Shown here: one piece after another, positions 35,188 through 49,029 of the stretch
Numbering within the stretch: position 1 is the first letter of the stretch
Layout: the number at the start of each line of letters is the position of its first letter
The notes under the pieces: model-generated
Databases searched by the model: none
What the model saw: only the letters and a program-made list of their open reading frames with translations
Told to the model about the DNA's origin: nothing
Source: Fasciolopsis buskii
Lineage: Eukaryota > Platyhelminthes > Trematoda > Plagiorchiida > Fasciolidae
DNA: 64,000 nt
NCBI GenBank assembly: GCA_008360955.1
Contig: LUCM01007302.1
Location: forward strand, 47,491 to 111,490
Direction of reading: 5' to 3'
Translations under genes and position numbers: made by a program

Positions 35188-36071
35188 CTATTGAGCATCA
35201 ATGCTTCTGTATCTGTAAAGTACACCTTATGACACTCACAGACTGAGAGGCATTCAGACAGTTTTCCTTCAGCAGCCAATTATCGGCAGTATTTGGCCCA
35301 ACTTTTGTTCTGCAGCCATCGTACGTGCTTCTCACCGACCATCCATTTGCTGTTTACGTCAGCGAAAGAGCCATCCTCCTTGAACCGCAGAATTGGAAAC
35401 GTGTAAACGAAAATGGTATGGTACTGGGAGGAGGAAATATCTTATGAAGTGTGTGGTTCTTATGTTAAATTGAAGTTTATTCAATGCTAAAAGTACGTAA
35501 TATATGTATTACAGTACTTTTCTACACTCCATACTAGACAAGGTTCAGCTGGGACGCATTTTTTGCTGCATTCGTACAGACATGGATAGAAGTCAAAATA
35601 CCCGGTAGAATTGATGCAGGTTCCTCCACGTTCTCCGCACGTTTCCAATAATTATCAGCTATAATGGTTGTGTGGACGCCGGAATAAGTATTGTGGGAAC
35701 TCACACAAATCTATTGCACACTCTTTTCGTTGATTCCAAAAGGAATTCACGTTGTCTACAGTGCAAAAAATCCCCGTTGTATATCTTTTGGCCCTGAGAT
35801 ACCTTTCCCACGCATTTCATGATATTTCGTCTTCCCAGTACCATACCATTTCCGTTTACATGTTTCCAATTCTGCGGTTCAAGGAGGATGGCTCTTTCGC
35901 AGACGCAAACAGCAGATGGATGATTGGCGAGAAGCACGTACGATGGCTGCAGAACAAAAGTTGGGCCAAATACTGCCGATAATTGGCTGCTGAAGGAAAA
36001 CTGTCTGAATGCCTCTCAGTCTGTGAGTGTCATAAGGTGTACTTTACAGATACAGAAGCATTGATGCTCAA
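35188..36071 (-). repeat. Foldback unit: about 240-bp inverted ends around a 400-bp spacer
   Basis: The first 240 bp (35188-35430) are the inverted repeat of 35835-36071. The spacer (35431-35834) is the reverse complement of the spacer left of the gap. This is an A-spacer-A' layout like foldback elements or large MITEs, here present in both spacer orientations on either side of the gap. Confidence 0.7.
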
Positions 36072-37929
36072 TAGTGCTTGTAGAGTGCTTTATTCAGGCT
36101 TGCCCGATGGAACGAAAGCCTTCGAAACGTTCGTTGTCCGAGGCGTACGAGTTTACCGTTGCCCTGGTTGCTTTTGCACCAGGGTTCTCTGCTTTTCAAT
36201 ATCGAATTGTATGCTGATCCTGCATTCGGATAATTTCCTGTTTCCCTTTATGGTGTGTTCTCATACGGTCTAGATACATTGTGGGCAGTTACTTGTCTCG
36301 TCACTGCTGTCACACGTTCTCACGTCGTGGATCGCGAGTATCCGTGCAAATGGGATTTGGTGTCTTCCGTGAAACTAAATACAAAGAAAATGAAGACAAA
36401 TACAACGAGACGAAATTAATTATTCTTCACCAATTTTTATCACGCAGATTATGCTATACAGTTGGCAATGAATTGTACGACGCTGCACTAAGCCACAAGT
36501 TACAAACCTATCAGTCCAGCTTACAAATAGTTTTGATTGGCTTAAACAAACGTTAGGCCAGCAACATCCATTAGGGTTAAATAGAGATTATTTAGGTTTG
36601 CCACTGGAAATCCTAGGAGTGGAACCCGTGCTTACCCTTTCGGGCCATTATGCAGTGCTCTGTCATTGAGGGAAATATTTTTTGGTTGATCGCGATACAT
36701 ATCCTCGGTAAAACGATTTGATAGTAGTTTCCGTTTACGCAGCATATTGAACTATGGAAATTGTATGAATGCTCACTTTTGCGACGGGAAGCGGGTTCTC
36801 GAGTGCCCCCGTGGGCACCGAAACAAACCTTCTCTTGCATTAAATTAATCGCTCTCCAAGTCTGAGAAAACGACGGCTATACTGCGGACAACCGATTACA
36901 CATATTGCAAACGTAGGCTATTTTTATAGCATCCGATGAGGTTAGTTCAAACTAAATCCTCTTCAGTTTAACCCTCCGGGCATAACTATTTAACAGTGAA
37001 GATCAAAGATCCTAAACTGCGTTATTATCAATAGCTTCATTTGTTATCAAAGAGCGGAGCTTTGCATTCGTAGGCGACAATGCATCCTCCCTAAAACTCT
37101 CTCCGTGCAACACTTTGCGAATAGAGGCAACAACTTTGCATCCATTTCGTGTTGACAACAATAATGAGCTCATTAACGAGGAACACTCAGCAAACATTAA
37201 TACAAGCTAGGTAGTCATCACTTTTACACAGACTATTTATGGTCTATGGGGTGGGTGCATACATTTCTGTGTTTCGTAGCATCAAATCTTCGCAACGTTT
37301 ATGCGGATCACTTTGTGGTGAAAGATCTCCGGAAGAAAAGATTGGGAAGCGAAATTGGGAGAGTTTGAAACTTCCCAGGTTCCTGTGTGGCCGAAAATGC
37401 ACAAAATTTCCATCGAAACCGACCGTTGCATCAGAAGAATTCTTTGTAAACGCACAGATTTTAAGCTGCTTCATGGCATTTATTTTACCAGGTTTCGTTG
37501 CTGTGCCACTGACACCTCTTCTGGTTTAATTGCCTATCGATTTTTGGTATATGGCGTGATCATGGCAGGAAGTTACGCCAATAGGTAGGAGAATTAGGGG
37601 GGATATTCCTGAATCAGCGAAACGATTCCCCTTCTTCGACCGTGAGGCGTATTTACAGCGCTACCGGTCTCGCCATGCAGTGGGATGTTAACAACAGTTT
37701 CACACCTAATAGTTTATATCGCCCACATAAAGACAGCCCATTCGATTTCACATGAACTACAATATGTTCATACTGATTACTGTTGTAACTTCGCGTTCCT
37801 GAAAGCAGCCCAACTCCGGTCGAATTCTCCGCAACGTTTGTGCTTGCACTGTTATGCGGTCAAGAACCTGCATCGTCAGTGTTTTTCACTGCGTGACGCT
37901 CATAAAGTTTAGTATATTCACTGAAGTTG
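36072..37929. other. No recognisable gene
   Basis: The first 70 bp are a diverged mirror of the sequence left of 34490. The rest has short open frames only and nothing identified. Confidence 0.5.
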
Positions 37930-38160
37930 TCGATTATCTGATGGGATTGTGTCCTTTGAATAGATGTTCACCCTAGAGTGGTAGGGCGATAGTGACTTGC
38001 TTTTCTCCAATGAGTCAACTGGAGTTCCATTTGGTCGCTGCTGTATGTGAATCTTGATAATCTAACTGGGGTATCCATCTGTCCTGAGAGTCTCCGTTAG
38101 GAATTCTTTTCGGGGCACTTTGTCTGCGCTGCAGATATTTCGAGCTCTACAGGAAAGTGC
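37930..38160 (-). pseudogene. Penelope-like element, RT C-terminal linker, inverted piece
   Basis: The minus strand here is about 70 percent similar by eye to the minus-strand Penelope copy at 58343-58560. Peptide traces are KEFLTETLRTDGYPS and SLEKSKSLSPYHSRVNIYS in mixed frames. This is the region after the RT core that contains a FL-ETL-NGYP motif. It is joined head-to-head with the plus-strand piece at 38163. Confidence 0.6.
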
Positions 38161-38162
38161 TT

Positions 38163-38800
38163 TCACGGTTCAGCGGAGAACAAAACTAGTCACTGTCACC
38201 CTACCATTCAAGGGTAGTCATCTATTCAACTTAATCAGATAATCTCAAGCGTCCACTAAGGTACACCCACGCTTTTCCTCAATTGAACAATCCACACACT
38301 ACTAAATAACTGATTCTCAACAGGAAGTCGAGGTTCCCGACCGAAACGCCGCTCAAATAATTTATCAGTTCATTTGCAGCTGTGGTGACACACACATAGG
38401 CAGAACAGATCGGCACCTTGTTCAGCGGATTGGAGTGAATTTGTCGAAGTAATTAGTGAAGCAAAGGCGAAGGATGATCGTTCGCCCGAACAGAAAGCGA
38501 GCACGAGGAACCCGACTTCGTCAATCGCGAAAAATCTTATGACCACCGGTCACCAAACTGACCTCGACCAAGTATTTCAAGTGATTCTAGGGAACTGCAA
38601 ACCAAAACTGTTGGCCTTTTGTGAGGCTTTATCGATCAGTAAACTGAACTCACCACAATGTGCACAAAACCGTTGACCCACAATATTTGCCTGTCCCGGT
38701 GTTAGCCAGTCGGCTTCCGACAAACATTTTTTCTGAGTTTGTAGACACAGTTTGTTTTCACTATTTTGTCGACCATCTCCTTCTAATGTGAATTAACGTG
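38163..38800 (+). pseudogene. Penelope-like element, GIY-YIG endonuclease region
   Basis: The plus strand reads LVTVTLPFKGSHLFNLIR (38168-38225), a segment found just upstream of the endonuclease in Penelope-like elements, then after stops DRNAAQIIYQFICSCGDTHI followed by GRTDRHLVQRI (38345-38450). The CSCG-YIGRT pattern is the Penelope-type GIY-YIG nuclease with its Cys pair and catalytic Arg; GIY is represented by IIYQF and YIG by HIG. A shifted frame adds NLMTTGHQTDLDQVFQVIL and KLLAFCEALSISKLN, the usual tail. The enzyme would nick DNA for insertion. A stop after NLSK and frameshifts inactivate it. Confidence 0.82.
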
Positions 38801-41800
38801 TTCTACGTTCGCGACGGTGAAGATTAAGAAAAATGTTTGCATCTCGAAATTTATACCCAATATTTGTTATGCGCCAATCTTTTTTTTGAGTTGTTTTGGC
38901 TGTGGTTATGGTGGTTTCCCAAAATGTGATACGTCGAATTTTGTGGAGTAGCAAATGTAGTCATTTGATTTTACCCAATTACACTCCCCTGAAACAGCAT
39001 CATTTGATGACGGGCATTCAAATGAAGTTAAAACACTGTATGCGAAATATACGCAAAACAGTTTTAATGGATGCAGAGATAATATAGAAAGTGTCTTTGC
39101 TATCTGTTTAATTCATAATACCAGGATGACGGGACACAGTGATGCACTGTATTAAGTCGACCTCGATGGATGCTTACGTATCTTGCCGGAGGAAAAATTT
39201 CTTAGGATGATTCGAATTAGGAACAAAATCATTTTAATTTACCAACGATAATCACTTATGTATCTGAATCACTTCTTCAGGCATTATAAGCATGGTACAC
39301 AAAAGATGAGGATTAGAAAAAAAACGATTTAGCCAATATAAACCCACAATGTGGAGGAACTACTCGGCCATCAACTACGGTCACTGCTCAATCAATCGGC
39401 AGCTCGCAGTAAATAACGGACACCTTGGAGCGTTGATTTTGGATCCATGCGGTACTCCCTAATGTTACCTGGAAACTCAAAAGCGATGAAGTGATGCACG
39501 TCAATATACCGGAAAAAGAAATCCAAATATGTGTGTAAAAATTGCACCAAATAGGCGCCGAAAATATTACTTTAATTGCAAAAGTAAATCTGAGTATTCG
39601 TTTTTGGAAAAATTTCAGCAGCTAAAATTTCAACTCCTTGTTAAGAGGTAAAAAAGCTTTTGTTATAAACCTATTTGAAACCTTTTGATGTGCCTTACAT
39701 TGGTGACAAAACCGAGTAAGTCTGCTAGATCCTTGCATCTCCACGCAATTCATGCTAGTGATGAGGTCCATTAAACTACTCTTTTAGTTATTCACAAAAT
39801 TTCATTATTGTGGTATCGTTTTTCGTTGAGCAGTCCTACGGTCTGCCGGATATCAAGCACAGCGATCGGTAGTTAGAACACCATTCTAAAAAGAACAAAA
39901 GCTCCAGTAAAGTTTTCAGGTTTTCGGTGGCCACTTTGTCTCAACTATACCACCCAGAATTATTCATATTAACTCAACTGTTTACTGGTCCAAGAAGTCC
40001 CAGAGGTGGTAGCTAAGACTACTCTCTACTAACGCTGATCTGTGAAGATCAATATGAATCACCTTTGTGCCAAGATAATTAGTGAATTGTCTTCTACTTG
40101 GTTCTTCTACTTCAGTAAAATAATTTAGTACGTCGATCCTTGGACCTGTTTAATCGTGGATTGATCCGCGTGGCATTTGTCTGTTTGCTAACCCCAAACG
40201 GTGATCAATACCGAATTTCGCAAACTGCAATTGATTGAGTAGATGGGAAGCTGTTACAAATCATGTTTTTGACCGTATTGAATTAACTCAAATGGTAAAT
40301 CCGGATATTTGCTCGGAATTCTGACGTGTGAGTAAGTGAACTGACAAATACCCCTACAGAATTTCCACAGGACGAAAAGTCGTGATGACTAGATGAATGG
40401 ATCAACGGAATGATATTATTTTAGAAAAGTGTAATTGAACACCGAAAAGGCAGTATGGTATTTGTTCACAAAACGGTTAGAGGTACCGCAAGAGTCAACT
40501 GACAAATTATGCTTTGACTTCCACAATTAGAAGACCACCGTCAGGGTTCCGTTTATTTGCAGTTGGATATAAAGCGCATACGGTCGTCCACGAAAATTAT
40601 CGGCGCATTAACGAATACAGGTCATTCTACTACTTGAATTTTTTCTACTTGTTATTTGAGTTTGTCCGTCATCAAGAATCTCAAGAATCACATTCATATA
40701 ATCAAGTCTGATTACTAATTTTCGATGACTGCAAGTAAAACACAAATTTCCCCACATGACTGTTCTCTTCTGATTGAGACTCCATCACATGCTTCTACCT
40801 AAGCTGCCAAGTTACCAGAAAAGTGTATAAACTTCAGAGAATGAGTGGTCTTATTCGGCGCGTGGATGTCAGATTAGAGTTTATTTCATCTCAAGTGGTT
40901 CCTGCTGAACTTCGATCAGCGAGTACAGGTCGGCTGCACACATAACTCAAAGTAAGCAAGCAAGTTATCTGTTTATTTGTGTGTCTGCAGCATATTGATG
41001 TAACTCAGATAGGGTTACCAGATCATCAAAATGGACCTGTCATATCCCATCTTCCTCTTAGGCTTTACCACAAGGTTCCTAGGTAGCATCGATTTCCCCC
41101 GAAACGCCATGGCTACTAGAGTATAGATGCTGAAATGCAATACCCAGTGTCCATGGAAAGTGGAAAACTCTCAAAGCAGCAACTTTGTCATCTTTACCGC
41201 GTAAACATTTACAGACAATCACACGCATTTGCTTCCAGATAGTCCGCTGGTGACATTTCCCTTCTCCCTTCAGACCACGAAAGCTGACGTGTTTGAATTG
41301 GATAAATTTACCGGACGGAGACAACTCTACCACTACATGTTTGTTTCGTATGAGCCAGTACTTGTGAAATTAGCACAATTCCATTAGGGCGATCTAGTCA
41401 AAGGCTGGTAGTTAGCAGTAGCTTGTACGATAGCTCCTCCCACGATAAAATACTAGACACCAAGGTATTGTTTCATGTTAATCCAAACAAAATCAGCAGA
41501 TAGATCCGTAACACAGCTTTGAAGGAAACAGTAAGCTGGAAAAGTAGCACTAGCACTGGTCTAACCAACATTTTTCATACGTTGAAGAACAAATGACAGA
41601 AACGGCAACTAAGGTGCCAATTAGTGCAAGATTCCAAAGCATGATTGCCGTGAGTTTGTCCTTAGGTCACGCCAGTCCGTTGAACGGTTAGGCTTGTCAC
41701 AGGTGGGCTGAGACACTTGGAGCTGATGACAAGCGGACATTGTTACACAACTGGCTCACTGCATCAGTCTCCAGGCCCTTTACATGTGAGGGAATTGGAT

Positions 41801-43683
41801 TGTAATTGGCAATGCCACCGAATCTGATAGAGCTATTTCGTTGGTTATCGGTAGTTGCGTGATGAAAGATCGCGCAAGTAAAATGGCGATCAATACACAG
41901 GCGCGGATGTAACCACATCGTCCCGGACACCGAGAAAGTGCAGAAGACAAAACTAGAGGGAAATAGCCTTATTTCATTGGCTGCCAGCCGACATAGTGGC
42001 AAGAGTGCAAATGTGCAAAAGAAGCCCATTTAGTGAGCTGAACCAACCAATCAGAGTGAGTGGTCCCGATTCGACAAAAAACGTCCTAAGATAAGTCGCA
42101 TAAAATACAGCGACCAAGAGGGACCTGGACAACGGATGAAATGATGGCAGTCGCACAGGCGCAATGATGCATGCAAGCAATCTATAAATATGTGATGACT
42201 TTGTCCAATAAACGAGAAACTGTCTGTGCCGGTTGACCTTGTTTGTTTTCACATGAGATAGTGGGGACGGACGATGGAGATCTAAGGATAGGATCGGCCT
42301 ACGGGACAGCAGAATTCGGAAACGAGAAAAGAAGTTACTCAACAGTACGTCACTGCGAGACCGACTGTAAACGCATTTCTCCTGAATTTAGCTTTCGCTT
42401 GAAGCAAGTGAAGACATCTTACACATCAAAACGGACACACACAAGCACTGTAAGACTCGAATAGTAGGTCCAATCTTACCTTGACCGCAGGTGCAGCAAT
42501 GGAGACAAACCACAGTGTGAACTATGACCCACACTTTGGCTTTCCGTAGTGCAGCAATAGCTCATGCTTCCTAAATTATCGGTACGTGTAACGTGGTGGA
42601 GAGGTCATAGTAAACCGGTGTCGAAACCAAATGCTGCCACCGTGCTGTAGGTCCAACTCACCTTCGAGCGATGGCCGGAATAGTTACATCCATTGAACTG
42701 GATACGTACGCATATATTTATGGCCCTCCGCTCCATATTCCGTGAAGTTAGTAAGATGGTTGGTTTGTATGCGCTGTTGGGAGATGGGAGCACGGTTATC
42801 ACTCATGCTAAGGTGAAAGTAAGTCGTGTTGCCGTTGCTTGATCCACGGTCTGGATCGCGCAGATTTCGTCTAGCAGCGTTTACTAGCAGATGGTAACTC
42901 CCTGCAGTTGGAAGTGGAGTGTGTTGCTAATGCACACGAATTAACTGCACATGTCCCATTCTCCGAACGGTCATTGATCCACACGAATCGCACAGGCCAG
43001 TTTTCAGTTCTATTTGCTCCGACTTCAGTGCTTCCTTTTGTCACCTAGTTCGCGGGTACCTGCTCAGGCTTGGAAGCGGTGGCCGCCGGACGGCAGAAAA
43101 TATGACAGAGGTTGGCTCATTTTTGTCGGAAAATGGATTTTCGATTTGTTATTCATTGATAGATAACCTAATAAATGGCGGATACCAATCTTTTCAGGAT
43201 TTTCCAGTGCGTATATAACGCGGAACATAAAACAGTTAGCATGGAAATGACAAACCAAGGGTTCTTGAGGTCACCGGAAGGTCTTCCTCCGAGTCCCAAG
43301 TAGGTGGCTATCAAATCGGATGAAAGAAATGGATGTGGAATTTTTTGAATGACCGATTCAGGGAATTAGTAATATCGGATATAATATTTAGAAGTGGTTT
43401 TTTAAACGTTATTAACAGTGATGTGGCTTATTATTTCAGGATGAAGGAGACATCTGAACGTGACAAAAGTTTGATATTCTTATGCATGATTTGTGTAATT
43501 TAGTACCATGCGTTAGCAGAATTACGGGAGACAATAAATCAGGCACGATAACAGAAATACACAATATCCAGCTAAGCTCTTTAATTACACTTGGAATCAA
43601 AGGCATCAGATTTTAGAACAAAACCACAGCTTCCCAATTTAAATATTGGGAGTACCTTGGGACCACTCGGAGTCCAATAAATC
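38801..43683. other. AT-rich stretch, no recognisable gene
   Basis: Nearly 4.9 kb with only short open frames. The frames at 41697-42342 (minus) are the densest but match nothing I know. This may be intergenic or intronic. Confidence 0.5.
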
Positions 43684-43754
43684 GGCGGTGGTCAAGCGGA
43701 TTAGGTAGTGGCATTTGGACTTGAAAATTGCGGGTTTGAGTCTTCCCACCGCCA
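43684..43754 (+). other. tRNA-Ser-like sequence, probably SINE or tRNA pseudogene
   Basis: The 7-nt ends GGCGGTG and CACCGCC pair perfectly and are followed by an A at the discriminator position. Inside are a D-arm-like segment, the anticodon-loop-like GGACTTGAAAA that would carry TGA as in tRNA-Ser, and a T-loop-like GGGTTTGAGTC. The T stem pairs poorly and the long variable arm of tRNA-Ser is missing, so a working tRNA is unlikely. Pol III promoter boxes would make it a typical SINE head. Confidence 0.5.
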
Positions 43755-46700
43755 GTCGACTTCCCCACCTGACATCCCTGTTTTGGCTGCGGCTTCCGTC
43801 CTAAAAATGATGTATACTGCTGTTTCATCAAAAAAGTGGAGATAGAAGACATTCCACTGATATTAATTCTCTTGATTAGTATTGAGAAGTGAGAAACATT
43901 TACTCCCAAGGGAGAATAGCAAGGCACACCTTAAGAGTTGATCTAGACTATATTCATGTTTGCATGAACTGGGAAAAAAGGAAATAAAAGATCGGTAATC
44001 AACAAAAGACAGGGAAGCACCAAATTGGAATGTGTTATCTGATTTAGAAATGATGTTGCTGTCATGTGAATATCACGAACAGAAGGGGAAAATTAACGGG
44101 ATAAAAATGACCCCTGAAATGAAGTACCTTTAGTGCAACAAGCTCGTTATTTGAATTACTCTAATTGAAGAATTACAAGAGAAATGTTTTACCGATGTTT
44201 TCGAGTGAAGGCGTAACTGAGTCGAACAGGCGAACAGTTTTAAATTGGAAGGCTCATTGCGATATGCAACCTGGTTGAGTCAGAAAAATCGAAAAATGTT
44301 TCCATACGACAAAAAATGCTGCAAGAACAGTGAATCTGGACGCGGTAAGTAGAAATTTTCCGACTTCCTGGCCATGATAGTCATGGACAAATTTTTCAGC
44401 ATATGCTAAAGACAGAAAAGTCGCGCTCTAGGTCTCGATAAATAAGGAGGTCCGAAAACTGGCCCTGCCTGTTATAGCACTGGATAACAATGAATTTAGC
44501 TGCCTTCTTTTCGCGTGTCCTGGGCAAACGGCTCTTAGCACTGCGTATGGATTTAGGTGGCCCGGTTTAGTAGACTGACTCACCCCATCTCCTCACATTT
44601 GGCACCTGGCGCGATGGTGCACTGGTGCCGGGTATAATTGGGACCACTTGCATCCGGTTTATGACACAATCACTTTTGTAGTTAGCATAGAAGGTCAGCA
44701 CAAAAGGGTTTATTTGTAATGCTATTGAAATCATAATTTCCGTAAGCATAATCTTATGGTTTCCTTGTTAAATCCGGACAGATGTGTTTTATTATTCAAG
44801 CTGCTTACGCATGCACGTACAGAAACAGATGGATGCCCTTGAGTCTGGTCAGCCAGCGTCACAAGAATGATGCCTTTGAAAAGCACATGGCATCTGAGAC
44901 ACAAGATTCCATATCTGTTTTCGACCACGTATCCGACGGAGCAACGTGCTTCGGAAGAATTCGGGAATCAACTGTTACAACTTGAGTGTTATCACATTAG
45001 TTCTCGTTCGATGCTTGCTGCTTTTTGAAAATATCTGGCTAAAATTAGTTGTGTTTAATTTTGGGCAGTACATTTCGTCATAAGCTCAGCAAATTCGCAT
45101 TATTGGAGAAGCTACGATTTTGCGAGCACATCTGCAGTACCAAAATTAAATGCTTCTTCAGTGCTGACCTGATTATATCTCATTCCCTGTGATACACCAA
45201 GTTTTGTTTTGGAGGAAAGACCTAGTTCAGCTAAGCTGCCGTACTTTCAGATGTTTGCATCAGAGTTATCGCTTCCAGTTTTGTGACAGCTACTATTTCA
45301 CAACAAAATTTTAATACCTAACCTGTAAATAGACTTTTAGTTTGTGATTTTACTAGATAAATTGCATGTTCTATTCATAGGCCTCCACTCTTTAAATCAA
45401 TTCCCTTGGTAGCCTAAGCGAATTCAGGTACTTAAAGAAGAATCTCGTTGGTCACACACGTACAATCCTAAGGGGAAGGGCAGAGTTCACGACGCGGGTA
45501 TGGACAAGTTTGCAGCCAATTTTTAGGTACAAAAATGTCTATTTTGTAAAAAGAATGATACCAGGTACTAATACCACTTAGTGTCATGACATAAGATCCT
45601 TTGCAGTGCACTGATTTGAGATGGCTTGTAGTTCTTTAGAATGGACTTTAATAGAAGTTATAGAAATACAGAGGTCCGAGGTAGTTAGGAACCTTGCCAT
45701 TAAAATGAACACGGCTATAGAAACACTAAGGAATAAAAAAGTAAAGTTCTGCGTTTTCCCCGGGCAGGATGTTAACCGTGTTTATCAGCTAATGACAAGT
45801 AAAAATAGGGTCAGGAGCTGAAGGAAAACTGTCAGGAAAATCTTAGTCTTTCCAAATAAGCCTAAAGATTTCTATCGTACGAACTGATTACGAACTCCTT
45901 CGAGGCTCTTAAATTGTTGCGAGCATAAGGAATCACTTGGGTCCTCTTCAATGGAAGGAAATAAACTGATGAGCACATTTATTTGGTGGTCGAGGGCAAA
46001 TATTTGCAAATTGCACTACTCAACCTCTCCGATCAATGTAGCTAGTAGTTTGATGATGAGCACAGTGCCAACGAACCAAGATGCGTAAAAATTAGTGGAG
46101 ATTGAAAGTGACTTTGTTGAATAAAGATTCGAGGCTTAGTGTAGTGAAATGTTTTAGACAGGGATTCTAAATTATGTTTTATCTCTAACGGCTTGTTATT
46201 TGACAAGAATTTTTCGGGGGCCATTGCACCGGACCATTCAAAAAAATAGGCCAAAATTATGAACGCTTAGCCGTGAGTAAATAAACCATTGAGAAGTTCT
46301 ATCTGCATGTATTCATTGTAGTAAGGCGGTGCTTCTCAGTTATGATGGTGCCTTGACATCCAGCCTTGTATTAGCAGAGACTTCGGTCCTGATAAGCCTA
46401 ATAAAAGACTTTCAGTAAACAAGCCCCGGGACGTGCGGCCTCTTCGATTCCAAAGCCCCTCCGTAATCAACATAATAGAGAAGATTCATAAAACCGAACA
46501 AATGCGACGAATGCAGTGCATATATAATGGCGTCAAAATGGCCTAGACACAGCAATGGACGTCATAACAAAACAACAAAAATGCGTATCCGTTTGCACGA
46601 AAACTTCAGAACGCAGCATGGTCGAAACAGTACAATATCGTGTCCGGCTAAGCAAAAGTAAGGAAACAGATGTCACAAAGCGAACATTATACGTGAAAGC

Positions 46701-48802
46701 ACGCAGTGAAGATCGATGGTGTAACAAGTTATTGAGACTTCCATGATCCTTGTGGACTTCAAATAACCCGTCCCTTGATCTCGAGTGACAAATCTATTGA
46801 CGTTAAAACTTCATGGGTCAGTTGAATACAACTGTCTTTTCATAACTAACACATAAGCATCTGCACTGGAAAAAGTGTGAAAACAAACAACTCGACGGTG
46901 TGATTTAAGGCAACCCCGGTCAAGGAAATGTAGTTAGTCACTGACGTGTTGTAATCAATTACTTCTCTTCAGGCAGATTATTCTGTAAAGCCTAGGTGAA
47001 AAATCAAAAGGAATTTATTCCCTTGCAAAGCTTTCTCACAACCCGACCGGCGTGCTGTATTAGCCAAGACGTAGTCCAATCGTTGGAAGCATATTTTACC
47101 TTCCGATTTTATAGAAATCATGAAGTTTTGACTAACAAAATGCAACCGGTACGATCTCATTTCGAATCAACTTGGAACTTTTACTGGCTTCACCTTGTTT
47201 CTCTCAACCTGGTTAAGGAAGCACGTCGGCATGGTGATTGGGTTCCAAATTGTGGGAAACAATCAAACAACAAACGTTTCGACGTAAACCACCGGGTGCA
47301 GACATTAGATCTAAATGTTTACACATCAGAAATTTTATGGGACGTTTAAAACCATGAATTTCCATGTATAAAAAGAACATGAAAATTGAGAACGCCCCGC
47401 AAATACAATGCAATTTTATTTCGTCTGTTTTTGACCGTTTGTCAGATACATCGCACCCGTTGTAAAAGACAGCCTAAATATAAAGATGATCCAACCGGCG
47501 GGGTCATTGTAATCTTGCTTTCGATTCCTCGAAATCCAAAATTTCGTCGACCAGTGGGGTGAAAACAAGCGAATGTGAATGGCAGACACCGCGTTTTGTC
47601 ATTCGCGGTTCTGCTGTAGACAGAAAGGAAAGATGAGGTTAATGTCATTGAATCACTTCTGCTATTTACATAACTGTTCACTTCAGCTGGGATGAATTAT
47701 AGCCCGCACCAATGGCAGACTTATCTTTAAATAAACCCATAAACCTATATCCAATATGGTCATCTTTAAGATCATTATCGCAGTGTAAAATATTGTCAGA
47801 ATAAATGGGTTTCCCTCATTAACTATCCATCGAACCTCCGGAAATAATTTGTGTTGTTATTAATGGAAATAAAAAAAACCAGTAACGATAAAAAGACAAT
47901 CATTGATATCGGGCTTCAGACCAAGCCCCAAACGATCTATCTTGGAGGAAAACATTCTGTCTAGATCTGATTTTTGAATTAGCATTCCGGAAGGCTTATT
48001 GACACAGGTTGGAGAAATAAACAGCCACAATACCAACTATCCCAGGATTGATAGGAAATCAACATTAGCAACTTGTTTGGTTCTGTGATGATGAATATCA
48101 TAGGCTAACACACCAAAAGCGTCATGTATTGTCGGCGTACTATTGCTGGAACTGGTCCGTTCGGTAATTTTTCTGGACGATAGAAAGGCAGTACTTTATT
48201 ATCAGCAAATATTGTCAACTTGGAGCCAAACGGAAACTTACAAAGTCGTCGGGCAGACCATTTAACTGAAGAAGCAGTAAAACGTAGTGGTATTCAAATG
48301 GCTGAGTAACAATCCTATTTCATCATAGCCTCAGTCCCAGTACTCGGGGCACGCACTCCAAAAACTGAATGTTTTAGAAGTAAACAGGGACATAAGAAGG
48401 TCTTGACACTTAGGTAGTCCACTATAAAATTTAACGTCTGTTCATAAGGAAGACCAAATAAAGAGCACGAGAGAACAGCATATTCAATTTGGGTTTTATA
48501 ATTTAGGGATAATTTGGAATAAACAGTGAAGTAGTTTGCAGAGATCCAACTGATGACTTGAAGCCACTGCAATTTCCGAGGCTGTGTACAGTTATCAGGA
48601 GAGACAAACGTCCAGAATCAGGCCTAAATCCTTCTCTGTCACTCGGGTCACCAATTTATTTGTGGGAATTCGAACAGAAAGCAAACCTGGATGAATTAAT
48701 GCTAACATTAAACCCACAACAGCATTTCGGTAGAGGATATGGTCTTCCGTCGTAAACCATGATGTACTTCACCATCTTGGTGACAATGACCAAAAACAAC
48801 AA
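43755..48802. other. AT-rich stretch, no recognisable gene
   Basis: Five kb with short frames on both strands and no conserved exon or retroelement block that I can support. Confidence 0.5.
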
Positions 48803-48829
48803 CTATATATATATACATATATATATATG
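48803..48829. repeat. (TA)n microsatellite
   Basis: TATATA runs with a single C interruption, followed directly by GATATTTCTCACCGG, a 15-mer that recurs at about 49146. Confidence 0.85.
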
Positions 48830-49029
48830 ATATTTCTCACCGGAATCGAAACTGTAGCATCAGGAGTGTGCATGGAAGCTCTTCGTCCAAGAGTCCACAG
48901 AAGAATCACAACTGTTATTCGTTGATAATTCTTTGTCAGTTAGGCTGAGGCAACCTTAGGAACGAGGGCAGAGTGCCCCGGAATATACATATGTATATAT
49001 AGAAGCAGAAAGTAATATCTGGATTAGTG

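Noticed and set aside
44580..44660. GC-rich segment with GGCGCGATGGTGCACTGGTGCC as a possible tRNA-like or SINE head
   Set aside because: No acceptor pairing and no B box at a suitable distance.
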